Of a DNA stretch of 11,613 nucleotides, positions 6,887 through 11,613 are shown in pieces; within the stretch, counting starts at the first letter, position 1; every line of letters starts with the position of its first letter. Below the pieces are notes generated by a model. It was not told the origin of the DNA and ran no database searches. It saw only the letters and a list, made by a program, of their open reading frames with translations. Location: assembly GCA_009774735.1 (NCBI GenBank), contig VSOH01000034.1, forward strand, positions 1 to 11,613, in the 5' to 3' direction. Source of the stretch: Clostridiales bacterium (lineage in GTDB: Bacteria > Bacillota_A > Clostridia > Oscillospirales > Acutalibacteraceae). The translations under genes and the position numbers were made by a program.

Positions 6887-7919
6887 TTAGCTCATCACCT
6901 GAATTCTTTTTCTTAAATATGAGAGTAAACAGCGGTATTAAAACACAAGCCACAAGATAAGGTGCTATAAGAGCTGTTGGTGTAATCGTACTTGGATCTG
7001 TAAATTCAGTCAGGGCAAATGATACTGCCAGTGCCAAAACAGAAAAAACTATACATTTAGTACTATTTTTGTAGCTTTTGATTGAAATTGATGAACAGTA
7101 AATAAGCAATACTGATTTTATAAATATGCCGAATATCCAGAAGGAAATCTGCAAAACATCAAGCCTTTCAAACAACCCGATTTTCGCAAGCTGAAACATA
7201 GTGTAAACAGGAAAGGCCTGTAAATTTGCTGCATCTCCCATTGTTGCGTTAATGAAAAGAATCAGTATAAATGTTGTTAAAAACGATGCTATTACTGAAA
7301 AAACAAAGGGTTTAACTGCTGAGCCGTTAACCTTTTTCCCAAGGCACAGCAGCACCACAACCTCAACAGAGCTTGAGGTCATATAAAGAACATTCTCTGC
7401 AATTGCCTGATTGCTGTTTGCTATAACGGGATAAAGATTAATCTCATCATAATTCTTGAAATTAAAAATTGTACCCACAAGCACAGTCAATACTATCAGT
7501 ATAAATCCAAAGGCTGAAAAACGGCTTAATCCCTCGATTCCGAACCTTGATGAATAGCCTGCACAAACTGCTATTATCAGCGAAAACACCCATGCAGAAG
7601 ATTCAGGATTCAGCACCGTTGAGGCAAAATATGAAAATCTGCTGATATTTACACCTGCTAAAAATATAAAATACAATGCATAAAAAAGATTTACGCCCTT
7701 TACTTCAAAAGGGTTTTTATTATTTTTATAGCACCATATGGCAGGCAGACATAAAAGAAGATTAAGCCCCAGTGCAATGACTATACTTATCAGCATATCC
7801 GTATTAACCAGACCGGAAGAAACAGACTGCATATTTGTCAGTGTTACAACTACACGGCTTATATAAAGCATAAAGAATATGCTTATAGGAGCAATTTTAT
7901 TTCTTTGTGAACTTATCAA
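6873..7919 (-). CDS. gerB: Germinant receptor subunit B, GerAB-type membrane protein
   Basis: A GerAB family spore permease of the APC (amino acid-polyamine-organocation) superfamily, the likely ligand-binding subunit of the receptor. About ten membrane segments fill the protein. The N-terminus SSQRNKIAPISIFFMLYISR matches the usual GerAB opening, and TVLVGTIFNFKNYDEINLYPV (about residues 145-165) resembles the conserved region after the fourth or fifth span. I start it at the TTG at 7919, giving 348 residues, because AGAGGTG (7926-7932) lies 6 nt upstream. A GTG three codons earlier (7928) is part of that ribosome binding site and has none of its own. It overlaps gerA by 23 nt and gerC by 14 nt, so the three genes are likely translationally coupled. 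The germinant cannot be read from sequence. Confidence 0.9.
   Translation of the reverse strand: MISSQRNKIAPISIFFMLYISRVVVTLTNMQSVSSGLVNTDMLISIVIALGLNLLLCLPAIWCYKNNKNPFEVKGVNLFYALYFIFLAGVNISRFSYFASTVLNPESSAWVFSLIIAVCAGYSSRFGIEGLSRFSAFGFILIVLTVLVGTIFNFKNYDEINLYPVIANSNQAIAENVLYMTSSSVEVVVLLCLGKKVNGSAVKPFVFSVIASFLTTFILILFINATMGDAANLQAFPVYTMFQLAKIGLFERLDVLQISFWIFGIFIKSVLLIYCSSISIKSYKNSTKCIVFSVLALAVSFALTEFTDPSTITPTALIAPYLVACVLIPLFTLIFKKKNSGDELIEKF
6895..6900 (-). promoter_or_regulatory. Ribosome binding site fixing the gerC TTG start
   Basis: AGGTGA on the minus strand lies inside the last codons of gerB, 8 nt before the TTG at 6886. It decides for TTG over the ATG five codons downstream. Confidence 0.6.
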
Positions 7920-9387
7920 TATTGGCACCTCTCAATTCGCTGATTCTGACCTTTCGCTGCGACAGCCTTTTCCAGCTTTCACGATAAAAAATATCGCCCA
8001 GGGAATGTTTATCAAGCGGTGAAATCGGAGAAGAAAGCGGCACTCCATACGGATTAACACTGCATATATTTATAAACAGCACACCTGCACCAAGTATTAT
8101 GCCGTACATTCCTGTTAATCCTCCTATTATAATAAACAGAAATCTCAAAACTGAAACACTTTCATAAAGCGGATAAACAACATATGACGATATGGCAGTC
8201 GTAGCAATAACAACAAGCATAGGTGCACCGATAAGCCCTGCTGTAACTGTAGTTTCACCGATAATAATACCGCCTATAATTGATATTGCGTGACCTATTG
8301 TTTTCGGCAGTCTTAAGCCTGCCTCTCGCATAATCTCATAAAGAACCAAAATCATAAGTGCTTCTGTCATCAGCGAAAAGGGAGTATTAATTTCCTCAGA
8401 AGCTATAGTAAACAACAAACTTGTGGGCATAAGCTCCTGATGAAAGGTGCCGATTGCAACATAGAGTCCCGGCAGAAAGATAGAAAGAATAAAGCTGAAA
8501 TACTTTAAAACCCGTATAAAACCGGCATAAAACGGCGGATTGTCATAGTCATCGACAGACTGAAAATTATCGCTGAACAGTGAGGGTACAAAAATTACAA
8601 AGGGTGTGCCCTCAACCATAACGAGCACCCTGCCCTCAAGCAGCTTTGACACCGCAACATCAGGCCGTTCCGTATTGCTTACACAACTGAAAAAGGATTT
8701 TATATCCGTATCAAGAAACGGTACAAGCTCACCATAATCAAGCAGCGTGTTCAGATTAGCTGATTTAAGCCTTTGCTCAACACCTTTTACAAGCTCAGGA
8801 TCTGCCCTGTTGTCAATATAACCGATAACAACAGGCGTTGATGCTGCCGAGCCCATTTTTATCTGCTTGAATTTTAAATGATGTGTTTTAAGTCTTTTTC
8901 TGAGAAGTGCCTTGTTATCGTTAAGTGCTTCAATAAAGCACTCCTTGGCACCCCTTACATTGCTTTCGTTTGACGGTTCATCAACACTGCGCTTGCTCCA
9001 GCCCTGAATGCCGAACACAAGCGCTTTATTATTTCCGTCAAGAATGAACACACAGAAGCCGGACATCAGGAAATAGTAGCAATCATCAAAGGTTGTCGCC
9101 TCTTTCATTTCAAGCGAATTAACAACCTTCAGCTTAATCGTTTCCATAAGCTCCTGCTTTGTTTCAAATTCAAGCTCTCTGCCAAGAATAGGATTCATTA
9201 CCATCTGCGATAGCTGCAGCGAATCAATTAATCCGTCCATAACACAGAAAAAGCCTTTTACCCCACATATTACAGCCTCACGCAGAAGAAAATCCGAGCA
9301 ATCCTTATAATCATCCTCAAATCTTTTCTTATTCAAATCATAATCTGTGAAAAGATGATCTGTTGAGTTTTCCACAATTATTTTCAC
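7897..9387 (-). CDS. gerA: Germinant receptor subunit A, GerAA-type protein
   Basis: A 496-residue GerAA/SpoVAF family protein, the large subunit of the spore germinant receptor. The soluble N-terminal domain (about 1-285) carries GRELEFETKQELMETI (69-84), the signature GWSKRSVDEPSNESNVRGAKE (129-149) with its EP and RG residues, and a GRVLVMVEGTP strand (252-262). Five or six membrane segments fill about 293-438, including GLRLPKTIGHAISIIGGIIIGE (357-378). The cytoplasmic C-terminal segment contains NPYGVPLSSPISP (445-457), a strong family marker. In Bacillus GerA-type proteins assemble with the B and C subunits into ligand-gated channels; that is family knowledge. The start is GTG with GAAGGA at 9394-9399, 6 nt upstream. 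It opens the gerA-gerB-gerC operon behind a sigma-G-like promoter. All family landmarks look intact. Confidence 0.94.
   Translation of the reverse strand: MKIIVENSTDHLFTDYDLNKKRFEDDYKDCSDFLLREAVICGVKGFFCVMDGLIDSLQLSQMVMNPILGRELEFETKQELMETIKLKVVNSLEMKEATTFDDCYYFLMSGFCVFILDGNNKALVFGIQGWSKRSVDEPSNESNVRGAKECFIEALNDNKALLRKRLKTHHLKFKQIKMGSAASTPVVIGYIDNRADPELVKGVEQRLKSANLNTLLDYGELVPFLDTDIKSFFSCVSNTERPDVAVSKLLEGRVLVMVEGTPFVIFVPSLFSDNFQSVDDYDNPPFYAGFIRVLKYFSFILSIFLPGLYVAIGTFHQELMPTSLLFTIASEEINTPFSLMTEALMILVLYEIMREAGLRLPKTIGHAISIIGGIIIGETTVTAGLIGAPMLVVIATTAISSYVVYPLYESVSVLRFLFIIIGGLTGMYGIILGAGVLFINICSVNPYGVPLSSPISPLDKHSLGDIFYRESWKRLSQRKVRISELRGANIDKFTKK
7926..7932 (-). promoter_or_regulatory. Ribosome binding site fixing the gerB TTG start
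   Basis: AGAGGTG on the minus strand lies inside the 3' end of gerA and stands 6 nt before the TTG at 7919. Its own last three bases form the alternative GTG, which makes that GTG an unlikely start. Confidence 0.55.
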
Positions 9388-9409
9388 AGCCTTTCCTTCA
9401 TAACAAAAA

Positions 9410-9438
9410 TATAATGCTGAAAATCAGCACTGTTATAC
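9410..9438 (-). promoter_or_regulatory. Sigma-G-like forespore promoter for gerA-gerB-gerC
   Basis: On the minus strand, GTATA (9434-9438) and CATTATA (9410-9416) are separated by 17 nt. This is a full match to the Bacillus sigma-G pattern GHATR-N17/18-CATWHTA. Transcription would start near 9403, only about 16 nt before the gerA GTG, leaving just room for its ribosome binding site. Forespore expression is what a germinant receptor operon requires. Confidence 0.6.
9415..9429. repeat. Perfect 6-bp dyad in the ger promoter spacer
   Basis: TGCTGA, AAA, TCAGCA is a perfect inverted repeat with a 3-nt centre. It lies between the -35 and -10 boxes of the sigma-G-like promoter, overlapping the end of the -10 by two bases. 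The position suggests an operator for a dimeric repressor or activator. Neither strand has a T-run after it, so it is not a typical terminator. Confidence 0.45.
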
Positions 9439-9512
9439 GTCTTGATTAATTTTTGCATAATAAAGAAAATTATTCACAAAATGTTATAGTAATACAAACA
9501 AAAGGTGATTAT

Positions 9513-10187
9513 ATGGCGATAAATTTTATAAGAGCAATAATAATTTATGTAGTAATAATTATTGCTGTAAGACTTATGGGAAAAAGACAGGTCGGCGAGC
9601 TTAAGCCCCACGAGCTTGTTATAACAATACTGATAAGTGCAATAGCAGTTATTCCTTTGGAGGAAAACTCAATGCCCCTTGCAAACTGTCTTGTGCCCAT
9701 TTTGCTGTTTGTAAGCCTTGAAATCATAATGAGCGTTATATCAATGAAAAGCCTTTGGTTCAGAAATCTTCTGCAGGGCAGACCGATATTCATTATAAGA
9801 CAGGGCAAGCTTGACCAGAAAAAGCTTAAACAGCTCCGCCTCACAATGGATGATGTTGTTGATGCATTAAGACAAAAGGATGTATTTGACATCAGTCAGG
9901 TTGAGGATGCGGTAATTGAAACAAACGGCTCAATATCCGTTCTTCCAAAGGCTGAATACCAACCCATAACTGCATCTGACATAAATCTATCCGTTAAAGA
10001 AAAGGGTATGCCAGTGGCAATTGTTATTGACGGAAAGCCCGTAAATGAATACTTTAACGAATATAAGCTTAAGGACAGTGAAATTGAACTTGTACTACAA
10101 ACTGTCAACAGAGATGCAAAGCGGATTATGCTTTTAACCATTGACGATGACGGCAATACCTATTTAATTGAAAAGGAGAAGCAATGA
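9513..10187 (+). CDS. DUF421 (YetF-like) membrane protein
   Basis: A 224-residue DUF421/YetF family protein. Two or three N-terminal membrane spans (about 4-20, 34-50 and 58-76) are followed by a cytoplasmic domain of two small alpha/beta repeats. Family marks are RLMGKRQVGELKPHELV (20-36), GRPIFIIRQGKL (89-100), TMDDVVDALRQKDVFDISQVEDAVIE (111-136) and NGSISVLPK (138-146). DUF421 proteins, including YetF and the 2Duf protein of Bacillus, sit in the spore inner membrane and affect spore resistance and germination; the reaction, if any, is unknown. I use the ATG at 9513, preceded by AAAGGTGA, rather than a TTG 60 nt earlier that lacks such a site. An extended -10-like TGTTATAGT lies at 9482-9490 with no good -35. 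It is divergent from the ger operon and overlaps the DUF4363 gene by ATGA. Confidence 0.88.
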   Translation: MAINFIRAIIIYVVIIIAVRLMGKRQVGELKPHELVITILISAIAVIPLEENSMPLANCLVPILLFVSLEIIMSVISMKSLWFRNLLQGRPIFIIRQGKLDQKKLKQLRLTMDDVVDALRQKDVFDISQVEDAVIETNGSISVLPKAEYQPITASDINLSVKEKGMPVAIVIDGKPVNEYFNEYKLKDSEIELVLQTVNRDAKRIMLLTIDDDGNTYLIEKEKQ

Positions 10188-10561
10188 AAAGACTTTTTAT
10201 AGCAATCGCATTTCTTGCATTGGCATTCGGTCTGTGCACCTTTGAGCAGATAACAATAAATAAAACCTATTCTCAGGCAAACAGCTACATTGACCGTGCC
10301 ATTGAACAGGTTGAAAAGCAGGATTTTAAGGGCGCTGAGGAAACCTGCAGCACCCTTGATGAATATTGGGACAGCAAACAGCAGTATTTAACTGCGATGA
10401 TTGACCACGGCTCACTTGATGATACAGGCGTAACCATCACATCCCTTAAAGATTTGGCAAAAAATGAAAGTGATGACCTTGAGAGCGAGCTGATAACCGC
10501 AAAAAATCAGATTAAATCAATCTATGATAATCAGAAAATCACCTTCGGCAATATATTCTGA
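10184..10561 (+). CDS. DUF4363 family protein
   Basis: A 125-residue protein that fits DUF4363. It has an N-terminal anchor or uncleaved signal (KRLFIAIAFLALAFGLCTFEQ, about 2-22) followed by a mostly helical domain outside the membrane. Family features are the conserved Trp (EYWDSKQQYL, 60-69), the DHGSLDD segment (74-80), the run of acidic residues in the last helices, and the C-terminal NIF. The ATG overlaps the TGA of the DUF421 gene (ATGA), with AAGGAG about 6 nt upstream, so the two proteins are translationally coupled and probably act together. Such DUF421-DUF4363 pairs are common in spore-forming Clostridia. The stop lies only 6 nt from the stop of the convergent gene on the other strand, with no clear terminator between. 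Molecular function is unknown. Confidence 0.8.
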   Translation: MKRLFIAIAFLALAFGLCTFEQITINKTYSQANSYIDRAIEQVEKQDFKGAEETCSTLDEYWDSKQQYLTAMIDHGSLDDTGVTITSLKDLAKNESDDLESELITAKNQIKSIYDNQKITFGNIF

Positions 10562-10567
10562 TGCAAA

Positions 10568-10822
10568 TTACCTTTGCGATTCAACAAATTTTTCAAGCAT
10601 TTCACTGTATGCAACACAGCAATTATTCAGCTCCTCTACAGTCAGTCTGATATCAGTCAGCAAATTCTCAAAATCATATAAATCCGAATCCGTTGAATCC
10701 ACAAGAACAATCAAACGCTGAGAAAGCAGACTTATATATGAAAATTTGTCAACAGCTTCAAACCTCTGCTTTTTCAGCGTTTTATACTTCCCCTCGATAT
10801 CTTCCGTTTCCCCGGCACGCAT
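10568..10822 (-). CDS. Small helical protein of unknown function, overlapping the SLOG gene
   Basis: An 84-residue, mainly helical protein that I do not recognise. It has no signal peptide or membrane span. Heptad-like spacing of Leu, Ile and Val from about residue 28 to 80 (SYISLLSQRLIVLV, then LYDFENLLTDIRLTVEELNN) suggests a coiled coil or helical hairpin. A charged, Lys-rich start (GKYKTLKKQR, 11-20) precedes it, and a CC pair lies at 68-69. The ATG has one of the strongest ribosome binding sites in the window, GAGGAGG at 10830-10836, 7 nt upstream. The first 49 nt overlap the 3' end of the SLOG gene in another frame, which argues for coupled translation. It could be a partner of the SLOG protein; this is inference from the arrangement. 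Confidence 0.65.
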   Translation of the reverse strand: MRAGETEDIEGKYKTLKKQRFEAVDKFSYISLLSQRLIVLVDSTDSDLYDFENLLTDIRLTVEELNNCCVAYSEMLEKFVESQR

Positions 10823-11325
10823 TTTATCCCCTCCTCTTCAGACGTATCTGTGCCATAATGCTCCGCCAGATTTATAATACGAAGCCCCTGACAATCAGCA
10901 TATTTCACAGTGTAAGCCGTTCCGCCGTAAGAATTGTTCAGATAGCAGATACAGCAGGAGCTGTTATCCACCATAAACCTATTGCGCCTGTGCATACAGC
11001 CATTGTAATACTGCGATGAGGTGTATATCACCTTGTCGCTTTTTTCAATAATTGAATTGTATATATCAATATCATTTTGCCTCCAGCTTTTAGTTTGATT
11101 TTCACAAGGCAGTGCAAGCACTAATTTTATACATTCATTATTGTCCTTTGCTTTTAAAACAGCTAACGCACATAATGTATCAAACCCTAAGGCTCCTCCG
11201 CAGATAAATGTGTCATAGCCTTCATTTATAAGAATATTTATTTGCTTATTTAATTTTTCATATACCTTTGATTTTTCCTCCGACATTTTTCTGTGACCCG
11301 AAAAACAGCAGATTTTATTTTTCAT
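10774..11325 (-). CDS. SLOG-family (DUF1273/YpsA-like) Rossmann-fold protein
   Basis: A 183-residue protein of the SLOG superfamily, DUF1273 type. SLOG domains are Rossmann-like folds thought to bind nucleotide-derived ligands or NAD-like molecules; YpsA of Bacillus is a relative. Features are the first strand and loop KICCFSGHR (4-12), the phosphate-loop-like CGGALGFDT (42-50), ALPCENQTKSW (71-81), NRFMVDNSSCCICYLN (115-130) and GGTAYTVKYA (134-143). The domain ends near residue 154. A charged 29-residue tail follows and contains the ribosome binding site of the next gene. I use the ATG at 11325 because AAAGGA (11331-11336) is 5 nt upstream. An ATG 16 codons earlier would start inside the hairpin arm of the upstream terminator. 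Several Cys residues are present, none in a clear metal motif. Confidence 0.82.
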   Translation of the reverse strand: MKNKICCFSGHRKMSEEKSKVYEKLNKQINILINEGYDTFICGGALGFDTLCALAVLKAKDNNECIKLVLALPCENQTKSWRQNDIDIYNSIIEKSDKVIYTSSQYYNGCMHRRNRFMVDNSSCCICYLNNSYGGTAYTVKYADCQGLRIINLAEHYGTDTSEEEGIKCVPGKRKISRGSIKR

Positions 11326-11363
11326 AGTTTTCCTTTCAACTGATAGATTTTGTTTTTGCATAA

Positions 11364-11400
11364 CAGCAAACAAGAGCTCTATAAGAGCCCTTGTTTGCTA
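11364..11400 (-). terminator. Hairpin terminator after the right-edge gene
   Basis: Arms AGCAAACAAGAGCTCT (11365-11380) and AGAGCCCTTGTTTGCT (11384-11399) pair over 16 bp around a 3-nt loop. The single mismatch, 11375 with 11389, becomes a G-U wobble only in minus-strand RNA, which points to minus-strand use. The GC-rich core followed by a T-rich 3' arm resembles an intrinsic terminator, though no clean U-run follows. It begins at the stop codon of the upstream gene and lies about 40 nt before the SLOG gene. Confidence 0.6.
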
Positions 11401-11613
11401 TTCAAATAGATTACCAAAATAATTTTTATCTATTTCATTTATTAGAAAGTCAACAACATCAGTATCCATCTCATCAACAGATCGGCTTAATTCTTCATCC
11501 AGTAACTCATTCAGTTCTTCATTGGTTAACGGGTCATCGCTTTGTTGTACTCTTTTTAACTCTTCAACTGAATAATGTATGGAATCTAATAAACTAATAT
11601 ATTTTCTCAATAC
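11398..11613 (-). CDS. Small acidic protein of unknown function, possibly cut by the window edge
   Basis: At least 70 residues, very acidic (about one residue in four is Asp or Glu), with no membrane span. The visible part runs KYISLLDSIHYSVEELKR, then NEELNELLDEELSRSVDEMDTDVV, and ends NYFGNLFE. A TTG at 11610 could be the start, but the reading frame stays open to the window edge, so the true start may lie outside and no ribosome binding site can be judged. The SVDEMDTDVVDFLINE stretch reminds me of the N-terminal part of clostridial proteins encoded next to sigma factors (DUF4367-type anti-sigma-like proteins), but this is weak. If related, it would lack the extracytoplasmic domain. The TAG stop is the first base of the terminator hairpin. 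Confidence 0.5.
   Translation of the reverse strand, partial: VLRKYISLLDSIHYSVEELKRVQQSDDPLTNEELNELLDEELSRSVDEMDTDVVDFLINEIDKNYFGNLFE

Noticed and set aside
9453..9512. Upstream TTG start extending the DUF421 protein by 20 residues
   Set aside because: There is no Shine-Dalgarno sequence, the extra residues are polar and unlike the family N-terminus, and the ATG at 9513 has AAAGGTGA.
9545..10156. Two minus-strand open frames of 115 and 86 residues
   Set aside because: Both are antisense to the well-supported DUF421 gene and are Ser/Ile/Leu-rich in the manner of antisense translation.
10693..11019. Plus-strand 108-residue open frame
   Set aside because: Antisense to the SLOG gene and the 84-residue gene, with no recognisable motif.
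11326..11373. Upstream ATG extending the SLOG protein by 16 residues
   Set aside because: It would start inside the terminator hairpin arm. The ATG at 11325 has its own ribosome binding site, and the family begins at the KNKICCFSGHR strand.
1..11613. Search for CRISPR repeats, tRNA/rRNA genes, insertion sequences, attachment sites and prophage genes
   Set aside because: No regularly spaced repeats, cloverleaf-like segments, transposase or integrase ORFs were seen. Coding density is ordinary for a chromosomal core region.

Overview
The window looks like a chromosomal stretch from a low-GC, endospore-forming Clostridia bacterium. An Oscillospirales/Ruminococcaceae-type gut Firmicute is my best guess. 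The evidence is a complete gerA-gerB-gerC germinant receptor operon, a darA-holB-ricT housekeeping block in the Bacillus/Clostridium order, strong AGGAGG-type ribosome binding sites, frequent TTG/GTG starts, AT-rich intergenic DNA and TTGANN-N17-TATAAT promoters. I see no tRNA, rRNA, CRISPR array, transposase or phage structural gene. Taxonomy is inferred from gene content only.

Layout, left to right. (1) 36-2214, minus strand: an operon of darA (PII-like c-di-AMP receptor family), holB (DNA polymerase III delta prime) and ricT (PSP1/YaaT, Fe-S Y-complex), with a good vegetative promoter at 2267-2295. (2) 2358-5515, minus: citrate synthase, an unrecognised 270-residue membrane protein and an AEC-family transporter, closely spaced behind a near-consensus promoter at 5584-5612. 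(3) 5626-5778, plus: a 50-codon ORF with its own ribosome binding site, a hydrophobic N-terminus and a sigma-E-like promoter. It resembles the beginning of spoIID and may be its remnant. (4) 5753-9387, minus: gerA, gerB and gerC, overlapping one another, behind a sigma-G-like promoter that carries a small dyad in its spacer. (5) 9513-10561, plus and divergent from the ger operon: a DUF421 (YetF-like) membrane protein and a DUF4363 protein with an ATGA overlap. (6) 10568-11325, minus: a SLOG/DUF1273 Rossmann-fold protein whose 3' end overlaps an 84-residue helical protein of unknown function by 49 nt. (7) 11398 to the right edge, minus: the end of a small acidic protein followed by a hairpin terminator.

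How the genes fit together. Regions 3 to 5 form a sporulation/germination neighbourhood. GerA, GerB and GerC form the inner-membrane germinant receptor, and the adjacent DUF421/DUF4363 pair is plausibly a spore-membrane module. Region 1 is replication and signalling housekeeping. Region 2 couples citrate synthesis to two membrane proteins, possibly for organic-acid movement, which is inference. Region 6 is a candidate nucleotide-ligand-sensing pair of unknown role. No single obviously new system stands out. The most interesting points are the putative spoIID remnant with overlapping divergent promoters, the altered ligand-pocket positions in DarA, the ger/DUF421 divergent module with its promoter dyad, and the overlapping SLOG-small-protein pair.
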